Of a DNA stretch of 64,000 nucleotides, positions 53,257 through 62,438 are shown in pieces. Origin of the DNA: RGIG3528 sp045616485 (GTDB taxonomy: Bacteria > Bacillota > Clostridia > Lachnospirales > Lachnospiraceae); NCBI GenBank assembly GCA_045616485.1, contig JAZLGU010000016.1:4036-68035 (forward strand). Direction: 5' to 3'. The notes beneath the pieces are model-generated. The model was given only the letters and a program-made list of their open reading frames with translations, had not been told where the DNA came from and searched no databases. The number at the start of each line of letters is the position of its first letter. Within the stretch, counting starts at the first letter, position 1. The position numbers were made by a program, and so were the translations under genes.

Positions 53257-54078
53257 TTACCTCCAAATAACAAAATTTTTGATCAATGCAAGTATCACAA
53301 GATGAGCAGGGTAGAAAATATAGAAGAAGTATTTGAGCTTAAAGGATCCTCTTTCGCCATTGTACATGGCAATGGGGAGGAAGGCCAGCAGGGCAAATAC
53401 CTCTAAAAATCTGTTGAGGGAAAAGCTGTTTTGCAGGCAGTCTAATATGCAGTAAGTGACTATTATCACAGCCTCTGATATGATTAGCTGCTTTCTGTTG
53501 TATCTGAAGAGGTACATGAAAAGAGCCATGGCAATGCCGAGAGCTGAGTAGTCGCACCTTAGAATAGTAGCAGCTATAAGGACGATTATGATGATGGCGG
53601 CCTTTATAAGAGTATTAAGCCACTGCTGTACAATGCGCCCATCCGTCAGCTCCAAGCCTATATACATAAGGACTGACAGGGTAAGGGTAAAAAATACGTT
53701 CTGATATCCCAGCTCGAAGAAACAGCCGTTTACAGCCAGGTCGAAAGGGACTTCGGACACCAGGGCAAATATAAAAAGACGAAATGCATACTTGAAAGGA
53801 TCTCTGGTATGGAGAAAGCCTTCTACCAGTAAAAATAAGAAAATGGGGAAGGCGATACGGCCAAATATGCGAAAACACAAATCCAAGGTGGTGAAGGTGT
53901 GATAATCGTTCATGGTATAATCGGTATTGGTACCTGAAAAAACCGCGTTATTTATAAGAGGTAAAAGGCCCTTTTCCAGCAACACTGCACCGATATGGTC
54001 TGTCAGCATGGCAAAAATAGCAAGTATTTTCAAAGCGTTTCCGGTAAGCAGCTGATATTTTTTAACATTTGAATTCAT
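53257..54078 (-). CDS. TraX-family membrane protein
   Basis: A 273-residue membrane protein with about eight helices. The N-terminal LTGNALKILAIFAMLTDHIGAVLLEKG is the TraX-family start, and RIFGRIAFPIFLFLLVEGFLHT follows. TraX was named for an F-pilin acetylase, but chromosomal Firmicute members have no assigned role. Coupled to the DUF2238 gene, so the two may act together. Confidence 0.75.
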   Translation of the reverse strand: MNSNVKKYQLLTGNALKILAIFAMLTDHIGAVLLEKGLLPLINNAVFSGTNTDYTMNDYHTFTTLDLCFRIFGRIAFPIFLFLLVEGFLHTRDPFKYAFRLFIFALVSEVPFDLAVNGCFFELGYQNVFFTLTLSVLMYIGLELTDGRIVQQWLNTLIKAAIIIIVLIAATILRCDYSALGIAMALFMYLFRYNRKQLIISEAVIIVTYCILDCLQNSFSLNRFLEVFALLAFLPIAMYNGERGSFKLKYFFYIFYPAHLVILALIKNFVIWR

Positions 54079-54272
54079 TAGAGACCTCGTATTGTTTCAT
54101 TGATAAATCACATTTTAGACTAAAACATAACATAAGTAAATACTATAATGAACTGGAACCCCCCAATCTTTATCATAACTTTATGATTCCTTTATATCTT
54201 GTTATCTTGTATTTCGCTTAAGTAAATGGTACACTTATTCCTGGGTTAATATTGATATTACGAGGGAATGCT

Positions 54273-54866
54273 GTGAGTCTGGAAAAAAAGTATATGGGAT
54301 ATACCTTCGATTCCGAGGAGGCCTTATCCGAAGCAAAAAAAGAGGCGGAAGCAGTTGCTTACCTGCGAAACAAAACTGATTTTGACAATGCAGGTCAGAT
54401 TTTGTCTCTTTACAACAGAATGATAGACAGAAAAATGGTAAATACCCCTATAGGTCTTGACTTCTTAAAGGAGCTTAGAGCTGCCATATTAAAGTCACAG
54501 ATTACTACAGAGGATAAGCTTAAGGCTTTGCCGGAGATAAATCGGCCCAGGAAAAAGCCGGCTCGTAAAAAAGAGCAGCCCAAAGCTGATCGGGAGCTGG
54601 TGAAAAAACTGCAGAAGCAGAATGCAGGGCTTAAGGTAGCACTTATAGGTATGATTGTTATTATCATTGGAATGTTTATTATCGTTCTTACCGGTAAGAG
54701 TTCACCGCTAAAGGCAGCATACGAAGAAGAAATACTTGATAAATACTCATTTTGGGAAGCAGAGTTGACCCGCAGAGAAAAACGTCTTGATGACATACTC
54801 TACGAGCTCGAAGAAAAGGGTATCACAATAGAAAAAGAAAGTGAGCCTAAAAATGGAACAGATTAA
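54273..54866 (+). CDS. Single-pass membrane protein next to a two-component system
   Basis: A 197-residue protein. The N-terminal ~110 residues are charged, with a basic stretch (INRPRKKPARKKEQPK). One helix follows (LKVALIGMIVIIIGMFIIVLTG), then a coiled-coil-like external tail (FWEAELTRREKRLDDILYELEEKG). The GTG at 54273, preceded by GAGGG, is preferred over a TTG 21 nt earlier. It overlaps the response regulator gene by 14 nt. Not recognised; perhaps a partner of the kinase. Confidence 0.55.
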   Translation: MSLEKKYMGYTFDSEEALSEAKKEAEAVAYLRNKTDFDNAGQILSLYNRMIDRKMVNTPIGLDFLKELRAAILKSQITTEDKLKALPEINRPRKKPARKKEQPKADRELVKKLQKQNAGLKVALIGMIVIIIGMFIIVLTGKSSPLKAAYEEEILDKYSFWEAELTRREKRLDDILYELEEKGITIEKESEPKNGTD

Positions 54867-55530
54867 AGTACTTGTTGTTGACGATGAAAGCAGAATGAGA
54901 AAGCTGGTGCATGACTTCCTGGCCAAAAAGGGTTTTTCGGTACTGGAAGCCGAGGACGGCGAAAAGGCAGTAGATATATTTTTTGACGAGAAAAATAAAG
55001 ACATCTCCCTGATTATTCTTGATGTTATGATGCCTAAAATGGATGGCTGGGCAGTCGTTAGAGAAATAAGACAGTACTCTCAGGTGCCCATCATCATGCT
55101 GACGGCCAAATCAGAAGAAAGAGACGAGCTCCTTGGCTTTGAGCTGGGAGTGGATGAGTATATCTCAAAGCCTTTTTCTCCAAAGATTCTGGTGGCCAGA
55201 GTAGAGGCTATACTTCGCCGTGTAAATATGACCATGGAAGAAACAGTGGAAGAAGGCGGCATACAGCTTGACAGAGCTGCCCATTCCGTCAAGATTGATG
55301 GTAATCCTATTGATCTTTCAGTTAAGGAGTTTGAGCTTCTGGATTATTTTGTTACCAATAAAGGCATAGCTCTTTCCCGAGAGAAGATTTTAAATAATGT
55401 TTGGGATTACGACTATTTTGGAGATGCCCGTACCATAGATACCCATGTTAAAAAGCTCCGCAGCAAAATGGGAGAAAAGGGTGACTATATTAAGACTATA
55501 TGGGGCATGGGATATAAATTTGAGGTATAA
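54853..55530 (+). CDS. OmpR/PhoB-family response regulator
   Basis: A 225-residue regulator. The receiver domain is residues 3-120, with VVDDE, phospho-acceptor D57 in LDVMMPKMDGW, T-loop MLTAKSE and K in YISKPF. A winged-helix DNA-binding domain (residues ~130-225) has LSVKEFELLDYFVTNKG and RTIDTHVKKLRSKMG. The ATG at 54853 matches the family start. It is cotranscribed with the kinase that follows, 15 nt on. Confidence 0.92.
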   Translation: MEQIKVLVVDDESRMRKLVHDFLAKKGFSVLEAEDGEKAVDIFFDEKNKDISLIILDVMMPKMDGWAVVREIRQYSQVPIIMLTAKSEERDELLGFELGVDEYISKPFSPKILVARVEAILRRVNMTMEETVEEGGIQLDRAAHSVKIDGNPIDLSVKEFELLDYFVTNKGIALSREKILNNVWDYDYFGDARTIDTHVKKLRSKMGEKGDYIKTIWGMGYKFEV

Positions 55531-55545
55531 AGCAGGCATAAAGAT

Positions 55546-57078
55546 ATGAGAATATCCTGGAAATATAAGATAACAATATTTATTCTGCTTGGATTGTCGG
55601 TTGCAATTTTTCTTACCTGGATATTAAATTACTTTTTCCTGGAAGACTATTACATCTCCATGAAACTGCGTTCTTTGCAGAATACCTACAGGCAGGTGGA
55701 CACTATTTTGGCAGATTATGCTGAAGTAGGAAGTGATACGCAAAAGACTGCCTCTTTTCTGGATTCGGATGATTCCAGCGCACTGGAGGCCTTATCCAAT
55801 AAGACAGGTATCAATATTTATATTTTTTGGAGGGGAGTATACAATTACTCTACTGCCAATGACTACAGCCGGGAAGTGCTTATAAGGGAGCGTATAAGGG
55901 AGAAAATTTTCCCGGGATCTCAGGATTTCCGCACCCAGGAGATACTTCTGGAAAATGATGATTATACCATTACCATGATTTATGAGCCCAGGACTGAAAG
56001 CAATTATATCGAGCTCATGAAGGATGATATAACCAAAGATAATAATGGTAAGCCAACTGTGATTCTATTAAGAGCCAGTGTTGAAAATATACGTGAAAGC
56101 GCCAGAATTGCCAATACCTTCCTGCTTTACGCAGGTCTTCTGGTACTCTTTATAACGGCGGTGGTAATGCTTTTATGTACCAGCAGTGTTATAAGACCTC
56201 TGGTGCAGCTTTCATCAATTGCCAAAAACATGGCAGATCTTGACTTTAACGCCAGATATGAAGGCGAGGCTTACGATGAGATAGGTGAGCTGGGACAGAG
56301 CATCAATCATCTGTCCGAAAAGCTGGAAGAGACCATCTCGGACCTTAAGAGTGCCAACAATCAGCTGCAGACTGACATCATGGAAAAAATTCAAATCGAT
56401 GAGATGAGAAAAGAATTCCTGTCAAATGTCACTCATGAGCTGAAGACTCCCATAGCTCTTATTTCAGGCTATGCAGAGGGGCTTAAGGAATGCATTAACG
56501 ATGATGTGGAAAGCAGAGAGTACTACTGCGATGTCATTATCGATGAAGCATCAAAGATGAATAACATGGTTAAAAAGCTGCTTACCCTGAATCAGATAGA
56601 GCAGGGCGGGCAAATGATAGAAATGGAGCGCTTTGACCTGTCTCAGGTGATCCTTGCTTCCATTTCCAAAGTAAATGTCCTTATTGAAAAAAATGGGATA
56701 GAAATCAATACTGATCTGCCGGAGCATGCAGATGTATGGGCAGATGAGTACATGATAGAAGAAGTATTTACCAATTATCTTACCAATGCAATTAATCACT
56801 GTGCTAATGAGAAGATAATCAGCATAAAAGCCATTGAAAATGGTGACAGTATAAGAATCAGCGTTTTCAATACAGGTAGTCCTATTCCGGAAGAAGATAT
56901 AGACAAAATCTGGATAAAGTTCTACAAGGTTGATAAAGCCCGCACCCGTGAATACGGAGGCTCGGGCATTGGCCTTTCCATAGTAAAGGCCATTATGGAA
57001 GCTCACAATAAGCCTTATGGTGTGAACAATCACGCCAATGGAGTAGAATTCTGGTTTGAACTTGATTCTAAAGTGTGA
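55546..57078 (+). CDS. Sensor histidine kinase
   Basis: A 510-residue membrane kinase. Helix 1 spans about residues 7-28, an extracellular sensor 30-185, and helix 2 about 187-210. A HAMP domain follows (SVIRPLVQLSSIAKNMADLDFNARY). HisKA has H297 in FLSNVTHELKTPIALISGYAEGL. The ATPase has the N-box YLTNAINHC and YGGSGIGLSIVKAIMEAH. It resembles VanS/PhoR-type kinases. The signal is unknown; a lipoprotein gene follows 76 nt on. Confidence 0.92.
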   Translation: MRISWKYKITIFILLGLSVAIFLTWILNYFFLEDYYISMKLRSLQNTYRQVDTILADYAEVGSDTQKTASFLDSDDSSALEALSNKTGINIYIFWRGVYNYSTANDYSREVLIRERIREKIFPGSQDFRTQEILLENDDYTITMIYEPRTESNYIELMKDDITKDNNGKPTVILLRASVENIRESARIANTFLLYAGLLVLFITAVVMLLCTSSVIRPLVQLSSIAKNMADLDFNARYEGEAYDEIGELGQSINHLSEKLEETISDLKSANNQLQTDIMEKIQIDEMRKEFLSNVTHELKTPIALISGYAEGLKECINDDVESREYYCDVIIDEASKMNNMVKKLLTLNQIEQGGQMIEMERFDLSQVILASISKVNVLIEKNGIEINTDLPEHADVWADEYMIEEVFTNYLTNAINHCANEKIISIKAIENGDSIRISVFNTGSPIPEEDIDKIWIKFYKVDKARTREYGGSGIGLSIVKAIMEAHNKPYGVNNHANGVEFWFELDSKV

Positions 57079-57154
57079 GAAAGAAAAGCCGATAAATACA
57101 TATAAGGACTGCCAGGTATAGTCCTTAGTATTTAAATAAAATTGGAGAAAAAAC

Positions 57155-57961
57155 GTGCGCAAGAAAATTTCATTGATTTTAATATGTGTCGCGTGTTTGA
57201 CATTTGGCGGATGCTTTATAGAACAGGCTCCGTTAAATGACAAGGAGATGGGGATTGTAGCACAGTATGCTGCGGACATTCTGCTTAAACACAATAAGAA
57301 CTACAGCGATTTCCTGCTGACACTGGAACAGCTGACACCTACACCTACAAGACAGGTGATTGAAACAACAAAGGCGCCCACATCTACGCCAAAGCCCACA
57401 GCGGTACCTTCAAATGGCCCGAACCCTTCAGATGGGCCGGTGGCAACACCGATGCCTACCGATACGCCGGTACCTACAGAGATACCTGATAATACAAAAG
57501 ATACCTTTAAGCAGATGGCTAAGGTCATAGGAGCAGATGGCTTTGATGTTGATTTTCTGGGAGCGGATAAGCCTGTTAAAGAAGGCAGCTTCAGCGTGGG
57601 AGGAGAGAGTGTTATCCTTCCGGCCAGGACAGATGGAAAGCTTTATCACGTTGTCAGATTCAGTATTACCAATAACACTGACAGCACTAAAAACTTAAGC
57701 TGTTTTGACCAGGAAAAGCAGGAGCCCAGTATAACCTGTGTTCTGAGTGTCAATGGAAAGAAGGAAATGTATCCCAGCGACACGCTTTGCCTAAATGATT
57801 TACGTTTTATAGGGGTGGGGAATAAGCCGGAGGTATTAGCGGCCGGACAAAGTTATGAAAGTGTCTTGATTTTTGCCATAGACAAAGACACGGAAGTAGA
57901 AAAAGTAGCGCTTACACTGACTAATAAAGAAAAAGAGTCAGTTGTGATAAAAATTAAATGA
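57155..57961 (+). CDS. Lipoprotein with P/T-rich linker and beta-sandwich domain
   Basis: A 268-residue lipoprotein; lipobox FGGC with C20. A helical segment is followed by a long P/T/S-rich spacer (residues ~60-125), then a domain resembling DUF4352/DUF5067-type beta-sandwiches (KLYHVVRFSITNNTDSTKNLSCFD). The start is GTG, preceded by TTGGAGAA. Probably a wall-spanning surface sensor or binding protein tied to the two-component system; this is inferred from position. Confidence 0.65.
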   Translation: MRKKISLILICVACLTFGGCFIEQAPLNDKEMGIVAQYAADILLKHNKNYSDFLLTLEQLTPTPTRQVIETTKAPTSTPKPTAVPSNGPNPSDGPVATPMPTDTPVPTEIPDNTKDTFKQMAKVIGADGFDVDFLGADKPVKEGSFSVGGESVILPARTDGKLYHVVRFSITNNTDSTKNLSCFDQEKQEPSITCVLSVNGKKEMYPSDTLCLNDLRFIGVGNKPEVLAAGQSYESVLIFAIDKDTEVEKVALTLTNKEKESVVIKIK

Positions 57962-57999
57962 GTAATCAAAATCAAAAGCGATAAACGGAGGAAGTATTA

Positions 58000-58902
58000 A
58001 TGGACACCAATATCTTACTTGAAAGCGGCACTAACGAACTTGAAATTCTTGAGTTTACTGTAGGCGAGAATCGCTATGGTATCAATGTAGCAAAGATTCG
58101 TGAAATTCTTCAGTACACACCGGCAGTTCCTGTTCCAAATGCAGATCCTGCCATTGAAGGTATCTTCATGCCAAGAGATGAGGTTATTACCAGCATTAAC
58201 CTGGCAAAAGTATTGAATCTGCCGGATTCAGACAATCAGAAGACAGATCTTTATATCGTTACATACTTCAATAATACCAATGCAGCTTTCCATGTGCATT
58301 CCGTTGTAGGTATTAACCGCGTATCCTGGGAGCAGGTGCTTAAGCCGGATTCTACTTTGAATGGTCAGGGCAAGGGCGTTGCTACAGGTATCGTAAAGCT
58401 TGATGACAGACTTATTGTTCTTCTTGACTTTGAGAAAATTATCGCTGAGATTTCTCCTGAAACAACACTTCAGGTAACAGACGTAGATGCTTTAGGCATG
58501 CGTGCAAGAAATGATAAGCCTATTCTTATTGCAGAAGATTCCGCACTTCTTTCACAGCTCCTTCAGGACTGCTTAAAGAAGGCAGGCTACACCAATCTCA
58601 TAGTAAATATGGATGGTCAGGAAGCTTGGGATAAGCTGGAAGAGATGGTGGAAAAGGGTAATGTTTCCGACCAGGTTAAGCTGGTTATTACAGATATCGA
58701 GATGCCACGTATGGATGGTCATCGCCTTACCAAGCTTATTAAGAGCAATGATAAGACAAAGATGATTCCTGTTATCATCTTCTCATCCATGATCTCTACA
58801 GACATGATCGCAAAGGGTACTTCCCTGGGTGCAGATGCACAGATCACAAAGCCTGAGATTAACAAGCTTGTAGGCGAGATCGATAAACTTATTCTTAAAT
58901 AG
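58000..58902 (+). CDS. cheV: Chemotaxis coupling protein CheV
   Basis: A 300-residue CheW-plus-receiver protein. Residues ~10-165 are CheW-like (FTVGENRYGINVAKIREILQY; VVGINRVSWEQVLKP). Residues ~173-297 are a receiver with D232 in VITDIEMPRMDGHRL and K in QITKPEINK. This is the CheV architecture, linking chemoreceptors to CheA and taking part in adaptation. An ACGGAGGAAG site precedes the ATG. It supports a motile host. Confidence 0.92.
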   Translation: MDTNILLESGTNELEILEFTVGENRYGINVAKIREILQYTPAVPVPNADPAIEGIFMPRDEVITSINLAKVLNLPDSDNQKTDLYIVTYFNNTNAAFHVHSVVGINRVSWEQVLKPDSTLNGQGKGVATGIVKLDDRLIVLLDFEKIIAEISPETTLQVTDVDALGMRARNDKPILIAEDSALLSQLLQDCLKKAGYTNLIVNMDGQEAWDKLEEMVEKGNVSDQVKLVITDIEMPRMDGHRLTKLIKSNDKTKMIPVIIFSSMISTDMIAKGTSLGADAQITKPEINKLVGEIDKLILK

Positions 58903-58951
58903 TACAGACTAAGAATAATGGGGTTTGAAAAAATATTCGGAGAAAAAACGG

Positions 58952-60964
58952 ATGCCGACAGATGAATCATATCTTGACAATCTGCTGAAGGGGCTAACAT
59001 CCGATACCGGCGATAAAGAAGACGACAGGCTGTCTGCTTATAGAAGACGCCGTAATGGCGAAATAAGAGACAGCTATGAGCGTCAGGAAATTCCCGGATT
59101 CCTTAATGACTATGTGGAGGACGACAAGAAGCTTAAGTTTCATGTGGTACCGGATCAGGAAGACATTAATGGGGATTTTGATTTCCAGGATGATGATATC
59201 GCTGAGCATGATTATTTCGATGATGATGATCGGGATAATGAAGACTTTGGTCAGGATGCAGATGACACAATAGAAAATTACGATATCTTTGAGGATGACA
59301 TCGATGATAGCCTCATAGATAAAATGATCGCAAGTGAGCTTTCTGAAGATGATGACTTTAGAGAGCCATTTGGCGTGTCTGCAACAGCAGCACCGGATGA
59401 GTTTTTTGAGGAAGAAGACGGTGCTCAAGATGCAGATGATACAGTAGAAATGGCTGATTATACGGAGCCTGATACGCTAGTGGAAGCTGAAAGCTCTATG
59501 GAAAGTGATACGCTAGTGGAATCTGAAAGCATTACGGAGCCTGATACGCTAGTGGAAGCTGAAAGCTCTATGGAAAGTGATACGCTAGTGGAATCTGAAA
59601 GCATTATGGAGCCTGATACGCTAGTGGAATCTGAAAGCATTATGGAGCCTGATACGCTAGTGGAAGCCGAAAGCTTTATGGAGCCTGATACGCTAGTGGA
59701 AGCTGAAAGCATTATGGAGCCTGATACGCTAGTGGAAGCCGAAAGCACTATGGAGGCTGATGCTCCTGTAGAGATGGAAAGCTTTATGGATACAGACACT
59801 CCTGCAGAGAACGAGGAAGCTGCTGAAGCAGTGGATGAGTGGGTAGTGGACAATTCCGTAGAGGAGATTCCGCCGGAGGATGACAATTCCAATGTGGAAA
59901 TTATTTCTGACGGAGGAGTATCTGATGATGAGCTGGCAGATATTTTTTCAGGTGGTGCTGAAGAGTCCGGCCCTCAGTCATTAAATGATATAGAGGGACT
60001 GGAAGGCTTATCTTCTGAGGATATTTCCAGCCTTGACGGACTTTTCTCTGAGCTGGAAGATGATACCGGAGAGAGTGAAAAGAAGAAGGAAGTTAAGAAG
60101 GAAAAAGTACCATTCCTTTTAAAAATCTTTGGCAATGTGCCTATACCTGAAGATAAAATAAAGCCTGAGCCTACAGAAGAAGAGCTGGCAGCCAAAAAGG
60201 CAGAGGCAGCAGAAAAGAAAAAGGCTGCAAAGGAAGAAAAGAAAAAGGCGGCAGACGAAAAGAAGAAGGCTGCTGCTGATGCAAAAGCTGCAAAAGCAAG
60301 GCAGTCTGCTGAAGAAAAGGCTGAAGCTAAGGCTAAAAAACGTGAGCAGATGGAAAAAATGCTGCTGGAGGATGTGGGTAATACCCAAAAGCTGAATCTG
60401 GCAGGTATTATAGTGATTTTTGCCATGTTTGCCGCTATAGCAGCTCTTATTATCAGCAGTATCAATACAGCTTCTTACAATGCATCCATAAAAGAGGCTG
60501 AGAAATATTTCAATGCTGCGCTGGAAGAAAAGAATCCTGAGCTTTATACAGAGGCATATCAGCAGCTGTTAGGCCTAAAGATAAAGGATAAAGACAAGAT
60601 CCTTGAGGATAAAGTCTATACAGTAAATTTTGTAAATGAAGATATTACTTCCTTTAACAATCATTATGCACTGGGAGATAAAGTAAGAGCGCTTCGTGAC
60701 CTGCTTGATGGTGTGATGACATATAATTTTTACATAGATCATGCATATGAGCTTGAAATTGAAGACCATTTGTTGTATCTTCGTTCTATACTTATTGGCT
60801 TACTTGAAAGCGAGTATGAAATAAGCGAAGACGAAGCGGTAAAAGTTATTCACGATTACGACGACATGGAAAAGAAATTGGGAGAGCGAGCTGCCAAGGT
60901 ATATATCACCACATATATCTATGACAAAGTAAAGCTTCTTTCCAATAATTCAAAGGCACGTTAG
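58952..60964 (+). CDS. Acidic repeat membrane protein
   Basis: A 670-residue protein. It has a long acidic N-terminal region (residues 1-370) with D/E runs and eight clear plus two degenerate 12-residue repeats (consensus MEPDTLVEAESI). An Ala/Lys coiled coil follows (EEELAAKKAEAAEKKKAAKEE). One helix, about LAGIIVIFAMFAAIAALIISSIN, precedes a C-terminal helical domain of ~165 residues. I prefer the ATG at 58952, with GGAG 9 nt upstream, over a TTG at 58925. Not recognised; the shape suggests a cytoplasmic scaffold tail on a single-pass protein. It follows cheV by 50 nt. Confidence 0.6.
   Translation: MPTDESYLDNLLKGLTSDTGDKEDDRLSAYRRRRNGEIRDSYERQEIPGFLNDYVEDDKKLKFHVVPDQEDINGDFDFQDDDIAEHDYFDDDDRDNEDFGQDADDTIENYDIFEDDIDDSLIDKMIASELSEDDDFREPFGVSATAAPDEFFEEEDGAQDADDTVEMADYTEPDTLVEAESSMESDTLVESESITEPDTLVEAESSMESDTLVESESIMEPDTLVESESIMEPDTLVEAESFMEPDTLVEAESIMEPDTLVEAESTMEADAPVEMESFMDTDTPAENEEAAEAVDEWVVDNSVEEIPPEDDNSNVEIISDGGVSDDELADIFSGGAEESGPQSLNDIEGLEGLSSEDISSLDGLFSELEDDTGESEKKKEVKKEKVPFLLKIFGNVPIPEDKIKPEPTEEELAAKKAEAAEKKKAAKEEKKKAADEKKKAAADAKAAKARQSAEEKAEAKAKKREQMEKMLLEDVGNTQKLNLAGIIVIFAMFAAIAALIISSINTASYNASIKEAEKYFNAALEEKNPELYTEAYQQLLGLKIKDKDKILEDKVYTVNFVNEDITSFNNHYALGDKVRALRDLLDGVMTYNFYIDHAYELEIEDHLLYLRSILIGLLESEYEISEDEAVKVIHDYDDMEKKLGERAAKVYITTYIYDKVKLLSNNSKAR
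59458..59793 (+). repeat. 36-bp coding tandem repeat
   Basis: The DNA unit contains GATACGCTAGTGGAA and encodes xMEPDTLVEAES. About eight close and two diverged copies. Units alternate between AES and SES endings, a sign of block duplication. Confidence 0.9.
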
Positions 60965-60989
60965 TTGGTAATATTGTTGATGAGATTAA

Positions 60990-61018
60990 GGGCTAAAGCT
61001 TCGGCTTTGGCCCATTTT
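60990..61018 (+). terminator. Terminator before hisH
   Basis: GGGCTAAAGC-ttcg-GCTTTGGCCC, one G-U, then ATTTTAC. Confidence 0.75.
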
Positions 61019-61051
61019 ACTTATATAAATGACAGCGAGAGGAGTGGCAGC

Positions 61052-61654
61052 ATGATTTCTATTATTGATTATGGCGCCGGCAATATTAAAAGCGTTGAAA
61101 AAGCATTCAGATTTATAGGAGAGGACGTGATCCTGTCTTCAGATCCTAAAGAAATTTTTAAGGCAGACCATATAGTTTTGCCGGGAGTAGGCGCAGCTTC
61201 TGAGGCTATGAAGAAGCTTATGGCAGCAGGTATGGATAAGGTCGTGGCAAAAGCAGTGGAAGAGGAAGTGCCTTTATTAGGCATATGCCTGGGACTTCAG
61301 ATGCTGTTTAATTATTCTGAAGAGGCAGGGGGAGTAGACTGTCTGGGAATATTAAAAGGAAAAGTGACCCAATTCCCTAAAGATCAGGGGATGAAGGTGC
61401 CCCATATAGGCTGGAATTCTATTGAAATCGATAAAAAGTCCAGATTGTTTAAGGGACTTGGTCCGGAAGAATATGTATATTTTGTCCATAGCTATTTTCT
61501 GACAGCTGAAGAAGATGTGGTAGTGGCAAAATGTCATTATATTAATGACTTTGATGCGGCGATAGAGAAAAAGAACCTGTTTGCGACTCAGTTCCATCCC
61601 GAAAAAAGCGGAGAAGTGGGACTGGAGATATTAAAGAATTTTGCAAGAATATAA
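61052..61654 (+). CDS. hisH: Imidazole glycerol phosphate synthase, glutaminase subunit
   Basis: A 200-residue glutamine amidotransferase. Nucleophile C79 is in LLGICLGLQMLF. The His-Glu pair is in ATQFHPEKSGE, and IIDYGAGNIKSVEKAF is the family start. It supplies ammonia to HisF for imidazole ring formation in histidine synthesis. The ATG at 61052 follows GAGAGGAG; an upstream open frame crosses the terminator and is not used. Followed 11 nt on by hisF. Confidence 0.95.
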   Translation: MISIIDYGAGNIKSVEKAFRFIGEDVILSSDPKEIFKADHIVLPGVGAASEAMKKLMAAGMDKVVAKAVEEEVPLLGICLGLQMLFNYSEEAGGVDCLGILKGKVTQFPKDQGMKVPHIGWNSIEIDKKSRLFKGLGPEEYVYFVHSYFLTAEEDVVVAKCHYINDFDAAIEKKNLFATQFHPEKSGEVGLEILKNFARI

Positions 61655-61665
61655 GAGGACTGAAT

Positions 61666-62424
61666 ATGTATACTACCAGAATTATTCCATGCCTGGATAT
61701 TAAAGACGGCAGAGTGGTAAAGGGCATAAATTTTGTTAATATAAGAGACGCAGGAGACCCTGTTGAGACGGCAGCAGCCTATGATAAGGCCGGGGCAGAC
61801 GAGCTGGTTTTTCTGGATATTACTGCATCATCTGATGCGAGAGAGATAAAGGCGGATCTGGTAAGAAAGATAAGCGAAGCGATTTTTATTCCCTTTACGG
61901 TAGGCGGGGGGATCCGTTCCATAGATGATTTCAGAGCGATACTAAGAGCAGGAGCAGACAAGGTAGCAGTGAATTCTGCTGCTATTATGAATCCTTCGCT
62001 TATCTCAGAGGCTGCAGAGATTTTTGGCAGTCAGTGTGTGGTGGTGGCTATCGATGCCAAGAAAAATGAAAATGGCAGCTGGAACATATACAAAAACGGT
62101 GGCCGTGTGGACATGGGGATAGACGCTGTAGAGTGGGCTAAAAAAGCTTACGAGCTGGGAGCCGGCGAGCTTTTGGTGACTTCCATGGACTGCGATGGTA
62201 CAAAGAACGGCTTCGATTTGGAGCTTACCCGAAAGATATCTGAAGTTGTATCCATTCCGGTTATTGCATCCGGAGGTGCCGGCACTATGGAGCATTTTAA
62301 GGATGTGCTGACAAAGGGGAAAGCTGATGCGGCACTGGCTGCTTCTCTTTTTCACTATAAGGAAATGGAAATAAGGGATCTTAAAGAATATCTGAGAAAA
62401 GAAGGTATATCCGTAAGATTATAA
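61666..62424 (+). CDS. hisF: Imidazole glycerol phosphate synthase, cyclase subunit
   Basis: A 252-residue TIM barrel. CLDIKDGRVVKG holds the catalytic D11 and VVAIDAKKN the second aspartate. Phosphate-binding segments are GGGIRS and VIASGGAG. It closes the imidazole ring using ammonia from HisH. hisA, normally nearby, is absent in this window, so the pair stands apart from the other his genes here. Confidence 0.95.
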   Translation: MYTTRIIPCLDIKDGRVVKGINFVNIRDAGDPVETAAAYDKAGADELVFLDITASSDAREIKADLVRKISEAIFIPFTVGGGIRSIDDFRAILRAGADKVAVNSAAIMNPSLISEAAEIFGSQCVVVAIDAKKNENGSWNIYKNGGRVDMGIDAVEWAKKAYELGAGELLVTSMDCDGTKNGFDLELTRKISEVVSIPVIASGGAGTMEHFKDVLTKGKADAALAASLFHYKEMEIRDLKEYLRKEGISVRL

Positions 62425-62438
62425 TATTTGGGGGGAGT

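Noticed and set aside
57955..57995. SigD-type motility promoter (GCGATAAA) before cheV
   Set aside because: The -35 half (TAAA) is at the wrong spacing and the -10 would sit almost on the ribosome site.
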